Positions 1-11,626 are shown, counted from the first letter of the stretch. The stretch: DNA of 64,000 nt from Lepidodermella squamata (GCA_047495785.1 JBLDXI010000021.1:1550001-1614000); one strand, 5' to 3'. The notes: generated by a model from the sequence alone, not told the origin. Numbers and translations: made by a program.

Positions 1-2291
1 ACAACCCGCGCTGAGGGTCAACTCGCAAAAATGCAGCGACATCGGCGAAATTAGGCAGAGTTGCGGAAAGACCAACGAGACGAACCTCTTCCTGGGTCGT
101 CTCCATGTTTCTAATCGTTCGCGCTATAAGTGACTCCAAAACAGGACCTCGGTCGTCGTGGAGTAAGTGAATTTCGTCGACAATCATCAAACGAACAAGC
201 TGAGTATATGCTCGTTCACCGGCTTTTCGTGTGACTATGTCCCACTTCTCTGGGGTGCACACAATGACTTGAGTCTCTTCGATCTGCTCCTTGCTCAGCT
301 GATGGTCACCGGTCAACTCAGCCACCTTAAGACCATAGGCTTGTAGCCTTTTCGAGAAGTTCAGCGTCATTTCAGCGACAAGTGATCGCATTGGAGCGAC
401 GTAAATTATTTTGAACTCATCAGCTCGAATTTGACCGTCAGGGTTGACGTGCTTACCGATTTCGCGCATCATTGTCAATAAGGCGACGTTGGTTTTACCC
501 GAACCTGTTGGAGCGCAGACTAACATGTGCTCATCACTTTCAAGAGCGCACTTCGAAACTCTGCTCTGAATGCGATTCAAATGTTTGTAACCGGCAAAAA
601 CGGGTTGTGCATATTTAGGGAGATCATCGATCGCTACCAACTTCTCATTTTCGTCGAGCGGTTTCGGTTTCAAAGCAGGTATGTGAACTTCTTCATACCC
701 CTTTTTCTGTTTGCGGAATGACTTGTCAGGCAGGTTCACCTGTTTATTCACCATCAAATGGCTGCCTTGTGTAAACGTCATATCCTCCAGGTCGAGAACT
801 TCGGCGTCCCTCAGCATTGTATCCTCTGTTCCTGTAGCAGCCGGTAAGTCGTCCGTTTGCATAGAGCCCAACTCGGCTTCCACGCGATTTCGACGGCCTG
901 CTTCTCGGCGCTCGCGCTCTTCTTTTACGATATCCTGTTGATCAGTCGAGCGAAGAGCGTTGAGAATTTTCAACAGCTTGCTGTCCTTTCGCATTTTGTC
1001 TTCGATAGATTTTCGCTCAGATTCGGTTTGGGCAGATGCCAACAAAGTGCAATACAAAACTTTAAAACAAAGAGTTTTAAAAAAAAAACTTCTTTGGGTG
1101 TAACAAAAACGTACTCATGTCGCGATGTTTCCGAATTACTTTGATGAAATCGAATACGTTGAATCCCAATAACAGGACAAGTTGATTTTCCATTTCGCGA
1201 TCATCGGCGTAATTCTAATGAAACGATGCGTTTTAAATGTAGCAATTACTACAACAAAGACTTACCTTCAAAATCTCCAGCACTTCAGCTGTTTTCTTCT
1301 GTGAATCAAGCTCGTTAGTATAGACCTTCTTCAGCTCTCTTTGAAGCCAGAAAGCGTCGATGTCACGAGGGTGAAGACCTTTGTCTTTAGTGCCAGAGCT
1401 ACCCCCATCATCTAATTGAGCTTTTAATACAGTCATCTCTTGCGCCTCAGCGCCTTCGTCTTCCTCGTCATCTTCGCGGATTTCATTAGCGTATCCACCC
1501 TCCTCCTCGGATTCGGAGGACTCTTCGAATTGAACGTTAACGCCATAATCGGCATCCAAATCGGCTTCGGCTTCTCCATCACCGGTTTTTCGTTTTTCCC
1601 CACCGGTATTCCAATCACTTATTTTCTTCGCCAAGTTGACAAGTAAAGCGTATCGTTCGTCAGGAAGTTGTCCAAGAAGTTCTTCGACGTCCCGGCGTCG
1701 CTCTTTGTCGCGAATTTTATCGTTTTTCAAGGTGAGCAGCACTTCATCAGCAGCACCGCACAAAACGTCGCGGGGCTAAACAGAAAGTATTTACTATTTA
1801 CAAATTAAAACTTGAAAGTCTCACCTGATCGCCGATAGACGCTTGCAGAAAACTGAGTAATACCTCATACGTCTGCTTAGTTTCAGGCGTCTTCGGTTTA
1901 TACAAGATGCCGGGCATGTCTTCGGCGTCATCAAGAACTGATACAATTTTCCCTTTTTTAGCTTTGACCATCATTTCTGAAGATTCATAATCCGCTTCGT
2001 TTCTCTTTGAACTCTTTTTCTTTTTGGCCGCTTCGGCTTCAGAGACTGGTGGCTTCGAACGGGCGAATCGATCACCCATAGCAGCGCCACCCAAATGTCC
2101 AACGAGAGACTGAACCTCTCCTGTTGCCTCATTTTTGCCGACTCGATCGACGAGATTTCTGTCGACTTGAAGAACAAGGTTCGCATTCTAAAACAACCAA
2201 AAAATAATTTAAATACATGTCATGACACGGGATATAAGGTATTTACCGCCCGATATTCGTATTGACCTTGACGGGCGAACTGATCAGCCAT
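1..2291 (-). CDS. SNRNP200: Spliceosomal RNA helicase Brr2 / U5 snRNP 200 kDa (5' part, cut by window edge)
   Basis: Brr2 is the Ski2-like ATPase of the U5 snRNP that unwinds U4/U6 during spliceosome activation in the nucleus. Five exons are visible: 2291-2247, 2187-1825, 1775-1266, 1214-1115 and 1059 to the edge. The N terminus [15 protein letters not shown] and the following segments [23 protein letters not shown] and [11 protein letters not shown] follow the family in order. The first helicase cassette is reached before the edge: Walker [10 protein letters not shown] (near 490-520), DEIH box (near 170-185) and SATLPN motif III (near 50-68). An acidic, serine-rich stretch lies in exon 3, as in orthologues. 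The introns are 49-59 nt. The family protein is about 2,100 residues, so most of it, including the second cassette, lies outside. The start is the first ATG giving the conserved N terminus. Confidence 0.95.
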
Positions 2292-2413
2292 TCACACTAC
2301 AATGTCGGCTTCAATTTCTATATATGAAAGATAAAACCAATCAAAAATTAATGGCAGCTGTCGATAATGTCACATAAACACTCCGAAGAATGTTGTAACA
2401 AATCAAGAAAATA

Positions 2414-2867
2414 CCGTATTTTACGAATTATTAGGCAGGACCCAAATATAGGGCAGAACCTGAATAAAGGGCAGAGGGTAATGGTCATTTGAAATAATAT
2501 AGGGCAGAACCGTATTATTAGGCAGGGCCTTATATGAAGTGGCTTATATGAGCGCCTGCTGGGTGCTGGGTAAGTGGTTAAAGTTGGATAGGTTGCGATT
2601 TTTCATCGGTAAGTGGAATAATCGTCCTTTATCCACCTTAATCCACTTGAGCAAACACTTCACGCGTGTAGTCACAGGTGGAAGGCAGTAGCTATAGTGG
2701 TTATTCGGCGGTTTTCAACGTTGATCTAGGTACTCTTCGGGTGACTGATTAGGTTCGAAAAATTAAAGGGCAGAACCGAAATAAAGGGCAGACCCTAAAT
2801 ACAGGGCAGGACTTGAACCTCGTTTGAAAAAAATACAGGGCAGGGTCTTATAATTCGTAAAATACGG
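2414..2867. mobile_element. TA-flanked MITE with 18-bp terminal inverted repeats
   Basis: The left end CCGTATTTTACGAATTAT (2414-2431) is matched perfectly as an inverted copy at the right end (2850-2867). Both ends are flanked by TA, consistent with a TA target duplication as in Tc1/mariner-like elements. There is no transposase ORF, so it is non-autonomous. The interior carries many direct copies of a GGGCAGAACC-like unit near both ends (for example about 2449, 2500 and 2766), all in the same orientation, with A/T-rich spacers of similar length. The superfamily cannot be fixed from the ends alone. Confidence 0.8.
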
Positions 2868-3928
2868 TAGCTCATTACGAGCCTCATTAACAAGGGCTAC
2901 TTGTAGGCAACGAAGCCATGACTTGAATCCATTCGCTACGAACCCGAAAGAGAGCCCAATGCAAGATGATCATTATCAATTGTGAAATAAATCTGACTCG
3001 AATGACCTGAGATAAAAGAGGTATTCAAATGTTAGCAAAGCGCAAAGTGTTCTCGGTTCTCCAGCTGCGACTATTTATCCATTATCCAATTGAATTTTCT
3101 TCAGGGATAGCCTACAAGGCTTGCAGTTTTGAAGAGTTAAGAGTTAAGGGTGAGAATATGTACATCTAATCACCAGATGGCGATACTCTCTCGCTAATTC
3201 CTGTTACGTTGACATTTCGCTCAGAAGGCTTAACGCACAGCGAACATCGAAATATACATGTCCCAGCATCAAATGTCATAATCGATCGAACGTTGCACCC
3301 TGTTGCCCTGCTGACCACAGAAGCTGGCGCCGACCCATAGTAGGTAGCTGAGAAGCATCGTAGCATCCCACCTTTCGCCACTGGGACTTGCACATGCGTA
3401 CGTCCGCGTTCGGAAAGTGGACTCTCTTTTTGGGCAGCCAGCAACCTACCATTTGAAATTTTAGCATCCCAAATATTTCTCCCGTTCGTAGAATATGCAC
3501 GAAAAAATATTAGGAAATTTGTTGACAACAATTTATTTTCAAGGACATCTAGCCCTCGTTTGGCGGGCAGACCTATTTTGAATTTTTTTGGTGGTGAGAA
3601 AATCAAGAACAAAGGGGGCCAAGAACGAAAACTGGCAGTTCTGTTAGGAGCAGAAATGATCACATAGCTGATAAAGCTGATGCACAATGTAGTACCTAGG
3701 CATCTTTTGCGTTATTATAGTAATGATTCTTCCACTATTTACTGTATCAAGCTGCCGAAATCATCTCATATGGATGATGGCGGATGGCGATGACTTCATT
3801 CAGCGGATTCCATTCTCGAAGTATGTGAAAGTCTCGGATCTCATATCGATGATCGATTTTTAGTTTTCTTCATTTTCTAAAAGTTGATTTTCTGTTTCTT
3901 TTAGAGTATTAACGAATTATTCGAAGCG
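2868..3928. other. Spacer between SNRNP200 and the NDC1-like gene
   Basis: About 1.06 kb between divergently transcribed genes. It probably holds the 5' flanks of both. A T-rich stretch ending in AG at 3903-3904 lies 24 nt before the downstream start codon. An open frame exists on the minus strand (3166-3687), but its translation resembles nothing I recognise and shows no coding-like composition, so it is not called. Confidence 0.5.
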
Positions 3929-5440
3929 ATGACTGATACTGCGCAAAATTCTGAAGCTTTGCTGCAAAGCATTATCAGGGGCACAGCTCAGAAATCTTTG
4001 GTTTCATTCTCGCAGCGTTTGCTTTTTGGTGCTATATTGGTCGGATTGGCGAAGTTCTCAGTACAATTGGCGATGTTATTAGGATTGCGTCTCATTGTTG
4101 GATTAATCATGACTCTACCTGACGTCATTAGCTGGTACACAATATTAACGCTGGCTGCATTCAGTGTTTTGAGCTCAATAGCTTCCCTTGGGATATTGCA
4201 GACGGCACCTGCTTGTCACTGCGTCATGGGTAGCGAGACATATGGAATTTACGTGCGTAAGAATCTGCATCGCATGTTGTCCTGTTTCGTTTGGATTATT
4301 ACTTGTTATATGTTATTATCCACTATCATCGGCGCGTTTGGTTTTGACGATGCACAGCAGTCATATGGGATTTCGCTAATCGTCCCTTTTCCGTTCATTT
4401 GGTTTGCTGCGGCTCATTCACTGGGAGCTTATTATTGCAAAGAAATTGCCGTTCAGTGTTACGAAGTTTATTCGGAACGTTAGCCATCATCCCTTGTCAG
4501 TACTCTGTTACGCTGTTTGTTAGTTTTGCACAGAGTTGCCCATTTGACCATTGTTCGCACCATTGTTTTGCAAATTGGCTTTGCCTTGTTGTTCTCGAGT
4601 TGCAAATTTTCTTGCGTTTTTGGATATACGTTGCTACTATTGCCCTTCACCATCGTGTTATCCTCAAGCTCAGTCATTTCACCTTGCATTGCCCTCGAAT
4701 ACTCCCTTCGCAAATCTCAAAATGCTGGTGTTCACGCTTTGTTGACACCTATCTGCTTACAAAAGTATCCCGTCGTATGGGCAACTGCATGTCACAGACT
4801 AATGGCGTCACTTTCATCGCCGCAATCTTACTTGCCTTTTTTGCTGCCGAATGGCGATTTTAACGACGCAGTATCTTCGCTGACTGATAGCCTTGCCTAC
4901 TTGAATCAGCTGCAACAAAGAGCTGTTATTCACGACGGTTGTCGCGATTGTGTTCATGCTTGGCTCGGCGGTGTCGCTTCGTTTACGCTCTCAGCCGTTC
5001 TCTCTACTTCTAGCAAATCTGATTCAGTGGGTGGATTGGTTCGTTTCAAATTATCCGCAGCTATTTCCGCAATCAACGAACATCACAACTTGTCGGCCAC
5101 TCAGGATAGCAAATTTAACATGCCTGGACAAAAGAATTTTGCCACTGGCTTCACCAAGGCACTTCCTCGCTCAGCTGGTTCCATTTTGTACGCTGCTCAT
5201 GGCTTTTCGAAGCTCTTATTTAGCTCAATTCAACGGCTGACAGTCTCGCCTACTGGAATGGGGCAGGTGTGGTGCCGCTCGGCAACATCAGCTGGGTTTC
5301 TCGTGGACAAGGCTGTGGTCAACTGCCATGCTGCTTTTCCTTGGTGGGAGTCCAAGACTGGCGATTCGCCCACCCGCAATACTAATGGATCTGGTCATTT
5401 TGGCACTCCAAGCGCTTCATTCTACACGAAGTCCCGGTAA
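3929..5440 (+). CDS. Multipass membrane protein, NDC1-like nucleoporin (tentative)
   Basis: Two exons are proposed, 3929-4455 and 4501-5440, giving 488 residues. The N-terminal half is strongly hydrophobic, with about four membrane segments before the intron (roughly residues 25-50, 60-90, 115-140 and 145-170) and two after it. A soluble Ser-rich C-terminal half of about 230 residues follows. This layout, six membrane spans then a cytoplasmic domain, is that of NDC1, the pore-membrane nucleoporin that anchors nuclear pore complexes. Weak similarity is visible around the fifth span (LLRCLLVLHRVAHL, then IVRT). Without splicing, an in-frame TAG at 4481 would end the protein; a 45-nt intron with GT/AG ends removes it and keeps the frame. 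Length is shorter than human NDC1 (about 674). The family name is tentative; the multipass membrane protein call is firm. Confidence 0.5.
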
Positions 5441-5589
5441 AAAAAACAGAACTTGTTCTTTCATCCAATTGTTATGTGAACCGCTCAAACATTACGAACT
5501 GCAAACTCAAGCGACGATGTTTTATCTGTAGGATCAACGTTTCAGATCTAAGATTTTGTGTCTTCTGTTTTAGGTTTTTTTAGCTAAGA

Positions 5590-7083
5590 ATGAGTGGTAA
5601 ATGTGCCAACGCCGTCGCGGCTTTGCGGAATACTTTCAGTTCGGGACGCACGAAAAATTTGAACTGGAGGAAGACCCAATTATCCGCTTTGATTACAGCT
5701 TTGGAAAATAATCGCCAGAGAGCATGCGACGCAATGGCTGCCGATCTGAGCAAGCCTAAATTTGAAGCGATGGTCACCGAAGTGGAATATTTGCTGTCCG
5801 AAGCTAAAGACGCCCTTGCTAATATCGACCGCTGGGCTAAGCCAAAAAAGGCCGAAAAAAATTTCATGACATTGATGAATGAACTCTACATTGAACCTGA
5901 GCCATTCGGAGTCGTCCTCGTGATCGGAGCGTGGAACTACCCGTTTATGTTGTCCCTCGGACCTATGATTGCCGCGATCGCCGCTGGAAATTGCGTCGTT
6001 ATTAAACCCAGTGAATTATCACCAAGTTCAGCCAGCTGTATGGAGCAGATTATCCGCGAATCGTTGGATGAAGATGCTATTCGCGTAATTAATGGCGACG
6101 CAGCAGTTGCTAAGGAACTGCTTGATTGCCGTTTCGATCACATTTTTTACACTGGCGGCACTCGAGTGGGTCGCATCATCATGGAAGCTGCTGCCAAAAA
6201 CCTAACTCCGGTTACGCTTGAACTCGGTGGTAAATGTCCGGTTTTTGTCGACTCTGAGTTGGATTACGAAATCGTCGGAAATCGCATTGCCTGGGCCAAA
6301 TTTGTCAATTGCGGTCAAACGTGCTTGGCCCCTGATTATATCATCACAACGCGTGACGTGCAGCCCAAGCTCATTTCCTCGATGAAGCGCGCATTGTTGG
6401 ATTTGTATGGCGACAATATTGAACGGAACAAGGATTACCCACGCATTGTTAACGACGGGCACTTCAAACGCCTTCACGCTTTGCTGCGCTCTTGCGAGCC
6501 GAAATTGGTCGTTGGTGGCAAATTCGACGCGTCAACGCGCTTCATTGAACCGACAATTGTCGCCGACGTCACTCCAGGTGACGAAATAATGAAGGACGAA
6601 ATTTTCGGCCCGATCCTGCCGATCGTCACCGTCGAAAATTTTGACGAGGCGATTCGCTTCATCAACAGGGGTGAAAAGCCGCTGGCGCTTTATATGTTCA
6701 CGAAAAACAAGGAACGGATTGATCTGTTCAAACGATCAACCAGCTCGGGTGCTTTTGCGGTTAACGATTGCTTAATGCAGGCGTCGGTGTTATCGTTGCC
6801 ATTCGGCGGGGTCGGCAACAGTGGGATGGGTTCATACCATGGAAAGTTTGGGTTCGACACCTTCTCCCACCAAAAACCAGTATATATCGCCCCATTGGCC
6901 CAGGAGGCGTTGAATAACGTGCGTTACGCGCCATATTCTGAGGAGAAACTGCGCCTTATCACGTGGATGAATAAAACTGAATCGGGCCTGTCTTGGCTCG
7001 GAATATTGGTCTACCCATACATGTTTGTCATGTTCTTGATTCGACTGGCCACGCTTCCAAGACGTCGTCCTCAAAGCGACTAA
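5590..7083 (+). CDS. ALDH3: ALDH3-type fatty aldehyde dehydrogenase, C-terminally membrane anchored
   Basis: NAD(P)-dependent oxidation of fatty aldehydes to acids, probably at the ER membrane. It is a single exon of 497 residues, full family length. The catalytic Cys lies in GQTC (residue 245), the general-base Glu in LELGGK (211) and the conserved Asn in AWNYP (116). The C-terminal motif [11 protein letters not shown] is present. The last 40 residues hold a hydrophobic segment ([15 protein letters not shown]) followed by basic residues, the tail anchor that separates the fatty aldehyde dehydrogenases (human ALDH3A2) from soluble ALDH3A1. The gene starts 150 bp after the upstream stop, and two T-rich AG sites lie just before the ATG (nearest 5582-5583). 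The lack of introns is unusual beside its neighbours. Confidence 0.95.
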   Translation: MSGKCANAVAALRNTFSSGRTKNLNWRKTQLSALITALENNRQRACDAMAADLSKPKFEAMVTEVEYLLSEAKDALANIDRWAKPKKAEKNFMTLMNELYIEPEPFGVVLVIGAWNYPFMLSLGPMIAAIAAGNCVVIKPSELSPSSASCMEQIIRESLDEDAIRVINGDAAVAKELLDCRFDHIFYTGGTRVGRIIMEAAAKNLTPVTLELGGKCPVFVDSELDYEIVGNRIAWAKFVNCGQTCLAPDYIITTRDVQPKLISSMKRALLDLYGDNIERNKDYPRIVNDGHFKRLHALLRSCEPKLVVGGKFDASTRFIEPTIVADVTPGDEIMKDEIFGPILPIVTVENFDEAIRFINRGEKPLALYMFTKNKERIDLFKRSTSSGAFAVNDCLMQASVLSLPFGGVGNSGMGSYHGKFGFDTFSHQKPVYIAPLAQEALNNVRYAPYSEEKLRLITWMNKTESGLSWLGILVYPYMFVMFLIRLATLPRRRPQSD

Positions 7084-7404
7084 AATACCCATTTCAAGAA
7101 CCTTTAAGGCTAAGAGATAACTTTCAATTAATTGAAAAAAATGATTATAAAGTATTTAAAGACTTGAATGCGTTTATTTTTTTAGCGCTTCATGATCTAT
7201 TCAATTACCCGATGATCACTTTATCAGACGAAATGAGAAAAATCAGGTCACGTATATTTCTATACACAATGGAAGAATGTGCTTGTTTCTTAGAATTCTG
7301 CAATCGAAAGTTATGCTTACGTTCCATCATTCTACTATTTCGCTAAATTAAGCTGTAAATTTTACTTGTATTGCTATTTTTTAGAGCGTTAACATGATGG
7401 CTTT
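7084..7404. other. Spacer between the ALDH3 and NRBF2-like genes
   Basis: AT-rich, with no gene seen. It probably holds the ALDH3 3' UTR and ends with TTTTTTAG at 7384, 20 nt before the next start. An upstream ATGATG at 7394 opens a six-codon reading frame that closes over the true start at 7405, so it could act as a short upstream ORF if it is kept in the mRNA. Confidence 0.4.
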
Positions 7405-8102
7405 ATGGATGAGCTAAGTGCTAAACCTCTCAACCAGGCTCATATCAGAGCGCGGAAGGCGGCTGCTGCTCTTGCAAAAGGCGATCGCCGACTTGCAATA
7501 GAGCTTTATCGCGAGGCAAATCGTAAGTCGAGTCTCTAAAATCCGATCAACTCATCGATTTTTTTTAATTAGATAATTTGCGATTGGTTTTAAGCGAGTG
7601 TGAGAATGAAGATGTGATAGCGCGGAGTATTCAACTTCAAATAGATGAAAATGACTGGAAAATTCGCTCCCTTCAGTTGAAAGACCTTGCCGAGTTTAAG
7701 AAAGCACTAGGTGCCACTGAATCTGAAGAAGTAACCCCAGGCCGTACGATTCGTTTCGCTGTTGAAGATGAAGAAGATGATGGTGTAGTTTTAATTAGCC
7801 TAAGCAACGACCACCTTAATTTTTTCACCGATTCCCTGTGCCCGAACGCGACGATCATCCGACAGCAGAATCGCTTCTCGGACTTACCTTTCAGTAGCAC
7901 AAGTAATCTCAGGCCGACAGCGAATCTCCGGCAAGTCTCCAGCAGCAGCAGCAATAGTGGCAGGTTGCACCGGAGCCCGTCTTTACCGGAAAACGCGCAT
8001 ACTTTCGGGCGACGGCTTCCTAAATCCCCGGAGCAGATTGAAGAAGAAAAGCTGATGCTGAGAATGCATCATGAAATTTGGTCACGTCAGAACCTTCTCT
8101 GA
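7405..8102 (+). CDS. NRBF2-like autophagy protein, copy A
   Basis: NRBF2 (Atg38) is an MIT-domain subunit that joins and stimulates the ATG14-containing PI3-kinase complex in autophagy. Exons are 7405-7522 and 7573-8102 (215 residues). The N terminus (KPLNQAHIRARKAA, then LAIELYREANHNL) fits the NRBF2 MIT helices (PLNLAHQQSRRAD in human), and LQIDENDWKIR matches the helix 3 region. The middle is acidic (DEEDDG). The C terminus is charged and probably helical (EQIEEEKLMLRMHHEI). The upstream ATG at 7394 is out of frame and closes after six codons. The gene is followed about 400 bp later by a paralogue with the same exon break and the shared block FTDSLCP/LTDSLNP. Family assignment rests on the MIT region only. 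Confidence 0.7.
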
Positions 8103-8500
8103 TCTATAGTCTTCAACAAACGTCATCTCAATTATTAATATATAATTATGAATGTCGTACTTTTTTGCTGTTTGTCTTATTTTTTATTCGTACCAAGTCA
8201 TCATCTGTTGCTACGTAGCGAGGCGGAGGAACGAAAACAATGATCGTTACTTATTGTTACAACTGCCGCCATTTCTTTCAGTGCGTGTTGCCCAGTTCTC
8301 CTTTTCTCTTCTTCTGCAAATGTCCATGATGTCTAATACATATCTGATGACTCGAGTAGCTAAAACTTGTTTTGCTTTTTTTTACGAGCGTTTTTTATGT
8401 TTTTATACGGTAAAGATAACAATAATATATGTTCAAATTGAGAACTAAACGCCTTTTATCATTCTCAATTGTTAGAAAATTTTTGAATATTTTTTGGTAC
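8103..8500. other. Spacer between the two NRBF2-like copies
   Basis: About 400 bp, AT- and T-rich, with no gene supported. It probably holds the copy A 3' UTR. TTGTTAG at 8475 precedes the copy B start by 25 nt. Confidence 0.4.
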
Positions 8501-9127
8501 ATGGATGGTCTGAATTCAAGTCCCATCAATAAAGTAAGTCTATCGAATTTCCTTTTAAAAATACCGTAGATTGACGTTTTTCAGGCCCATTCTTTGGCTC
8601 GGAAAGCAGCGTCCTACGGTGAACGCGGAAATTACATTCAAGCTATTGAGCTGTACAAAGATGCGAATGAGAATTTAACGATTGTTTTCGACCAGTTAGC
8701 CGGAGAGCCCCTGCTTCAAAAATCTCTCGAACTTCAGCTCATTGAAAATGATTGGAAAATTCATGTTTTAACATTGAAGTCGCAAGCGACAGACTGCGAG
8801 TCGACCGAATCGTCGACGATAAGCATGGAAAAAATGAAAGCGGTGGAAAAAGACGACGACGACGTTGTAGTAGTAGATAATTTCAGCCAACTGTTGACTG
8901 GCAGCCAATTTTTGACCGATTCCCTCAATCCAAGCAGAACTTTGATGATGCAAAGGCAACGTTCTGCATCGACGCCGTCGCGAAACCCGCTACGACCGAC
9001 GGCTGATAATAAAAACCAATATCAAGGCAGCGGCAAGAAGTTGCCAAAAACCGAAGCAATTCGCGAGGAAGAAATTTTGGAGATGGTGAAAGTTCACCAG
9101 CAACTTGCCCGCGAATTCTATTCGTAG
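8501..9127 (+). CDS. NRBF2-like autophagy protein, copy B
   Basis: Tandem paralogue of the gene just upstream. Exons are 8501-8533 and 8585-9127 (191 residues). Exon 1 encodes only 11 residues (MDGLNSSPINK) and joins in phase 0 to AHSLARKAASYGERGNY, then QAIELYKDANENL, an MIT-type helical repeat. LELQLIENDWKIH aligns closely with copy A, followed by an acidic tract (KDDDDVVVVD), the shared block QFLTDSLNP and a charged C terminus (EEEILEMVKVHQQLAREF). The short first exon is supported by an exact GTAAGT donor and TTTTTCAG acceptor. The two copies are clearly related but diverged over most of their length, so the duplication is not recent. Confidence 0.7.
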
Positions 9128-9818
9128 ACTGACTATCCATTTTTATGACATCTAATTTTACTTTTTCGGTGACTTTCTAAAAGGAAACTTTGTTTTAAAA
9201 CACACGTCATGACGTGTCGACTTTTTATACGGACATTCCTGCTGACTAATTGAAGTTTACGTGTAATTTACAAGAAACTGCTGAAAGTGACAAATTATAA
9301 AGATGAAATCTAGTCGCCGTTGATATCTGCTAATATTTAGAATAAAACGGCAGAAAAAACTGCTTCCCCATCCCGTTCAAGCCTTTTTTATATTTCTTTT
9401 ATTATTTCAATTTTTGACTTTCATTGATAACATTGTAACAATATTATGCTGTATGTCAATGTAAAGCTATATTTTGATATGAACTTTTTAAGAAGTAGTT
9501 AAGATAATTAACTTGACCTCTTGCAAAGCCAAGTATAAGATATTTTGCACAACATGTTTACTGTTTGAGAATAAAGAAAAAAGTACAAAACCGTGGTGAC
9601 TTGTTTACAGTTTCTATAGACCAGCGAGAAGCCCGACCAAAAATGCATCGTAATTTAAAGAATAGACGGAAGTTGTCACTTGCCGTCATTGTAAGCCGGA
9701 AACTTCTCGAAGAAAATACAAATATCATTTTTTGAAATCATCTCTCCTAATGAGCACAACAACAGGGAGCGTTCAAACTTCGAAGCTTGGAATTATAAAA
9801 AAAATCAGATTTTTCATC
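9128..9818. other. 3' spacer between convergent NRBF2-like and glass genes
   Basis: About 690 bp, AT-rich, between two convergent stop codons. It must contain both 3' UTRs. AATAAA-type signals occur on the plus strand (near 9341 and 9571). No gene or RNA is recognised. Confidence 0.4.
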
Positions 9819-11626
9819 TCAGGCCGTAGCAGTTTCTTTCGAGGTGGTTCCCAATCCGTTGGCACCACCCCGATGAATGCGCATGTGACGATTGAGATTA
9901 CCCGATTGGGTGAAACGAAGGTAGCATATCGAGCACATGTAAGGCCGATCGCCATTGTGAGTGCGCCTGTGCTTGGCCAGCGTTGAGCTATCGGAGAAGG
10001 TTTTCGAGCAGGCTTGACATTTGTACGGCCGTTGACCAGTATGCACTCTCAGATGAGTTTTCACCGAACTGCTCTGACTAAATTTTCGCTGGCACATTGG
10101 GCACGCGAATGGTTTATCGCCGTTATGAGTTCGCAAGTGGGCAGAAAGATTAGCTGTTTGGCAAAAGGACTTGTTACATATTCGGCAGTGGTAGGGTCGA
10201 ACGCCTGTTAATAACAATTATTGTTTTTTAATCTTTTCCTTATTAAAACTTGTCCAGTACCTGAATGTATTCTCATGTGCATACGCAGGGTAGATGGACG
10301 TGCGTAGGATTTGGCGCAAACGCAGCAGTTGAACACTTTTTTGTTGCCACTCACGCTCTGCCCATTTATACCGGCATTAGGGCTGTTGAGAGCTTGAAGT
10401 GAAGAAGAAATATTGCTCGGCCTCGACTGTTTCATGTTCTGTTGAAACGGGAGTTTTGCACCGCCAGAAATCTGGTGAACGTTCGGTGCCGACATGGCTT
10501 GCTCGAGGGTTGAGGATTTGTTCGAACCTGAGCTAATAGACCACGTCGATCCGTTGAGATAGCGACTCGCGGCAGGGCTTTGGTTCAAATTACTACAGCT
10601 TCCAATGGGAGATGCGTTTTTCGACAGAGCAGCCGTAGACGGGCTGAGGAGATAATTGCTGCGCGAAGTCGCCAGATTCCCGAGAGCTAGCAGCGAAGGG
10701 GCGCTCAACGACGATTGCAAGGCTCCATTGTACCAAGCTGACATGCTTCCGTTCGCCGACATTGACCCATTTGCCAAATAGGATCCATTAACTTCCTTCC
10801 TCATCCCACTGTACGCATTAGACACTGGAACATTGGCAGTATATCCGATATTTCTGTTTGATGAAAAATGACTGGTTGCCGACAAATCATACGTAACATT
10901 GTTGTCGAATTGGGTAGTAGTACATTGATATGAAGTTGTAGCGATTTGCTGGGCGCTTGCAGCTGAAGCTGCCGCGGCTGCTCTTCTTATTGGCGTCAAA
11001 CTTGCGAAAGTGGGTTCGTGGTCATACTGAAGGTTCGATGAGGTGTTGATAGTAGGAGCGGATGGGTCTTTTGTCGGGGCATACGTTTCAGTTTGAGCCC
11101 AGAACTGTTTGACATTATTGTGCGATGAAATGGCTGGATGGTACGAGTAGTAAGTGTCCGGCACGAATACTACCGGCGCGTAGTTCCAGATCGGTGTTGT
11201 GGTCGAACTGTTACCACAACTGTTAAGTTCAGTGTTTGTAGGGGCTCGCTCGTTCATGTTGGTTCCAGCACTGCCAAGACTGCTCGAAGAACTGTGGCTA
11301 CTTGCCTGTTGCTGCTGAGACGGCTGTTCGTCGGATCCCCACGTTTCAAACGTATCGTAGCCGGGTGCCAATGTGAATTGCATGTTTTGATTATTTTTGT
11401 TTGATGCGATGGCGGCATTCGATTCAAACATGCAGTTTGGTCGGTTGTTTGAGCCGTGCCCAGTCTTGCTGGTCTGGAGCGTCAGCTGACTATTGATAGG
11501 CGAGACTTGCAACATTGGTCTCTGGTGGTGGAGGCTATCAGCAGAACCCGATAAGAGAGGAGAATATGTCTCTACGATCGGCCCAACTTCTTCCTGTGAA
11601 GAGTCAATATTGTGAACTGCAGCCAT
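9819..11626 (-). CDS. glass: Glass-type five-finger C2H2 transcription factor
   Basis: Glass is the C2H2 factor needed for photoreceptor development in Drosophila and is present in many protostomes. Exons are 11626-10261 and 10204-9819 (583 residues). The N-terminal 430 residues are low complexity (Ser, Asn, Gln and Ala rich), as expected for an activation region. The C terminus has five tandem fingers with conserved linkers: finger 1 [18 protein letters not shown], finger 2 [18 protein letters not shown], finger 3 [18 protein letters not shown], finger 4 [18 protein letters not shown] and finger 5 [18 protein letters not shown]. The helix residues of each finger match Drosophila Glass finger by finger, which makes the call specific rather than generic zinc finger. 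The single intron splits the linker after finger 1. A T-rich AG lies at 11656-11655. Confidence 0.92.

Noticed and set aside
2440-2520. Regularly spaced GGGCAGAACC units resembling a CRISPR array
   Set aside because: Units are 10 bp with very short spacers, lie inside an inverted-repeat element and the genome is animal.
3166-3687. 173-codon minus-strand ORF in the left spacer
   Set aside because: No recognisable motif, no coding-like composition, overlaps a second open frame, and no splice partner was found.
4481-4483. In-frame TAG taken as evidence of a pseudogene
   Set aside because: A 45-nt GT-AG segment removes it and restores one frame; intron size fits the window.
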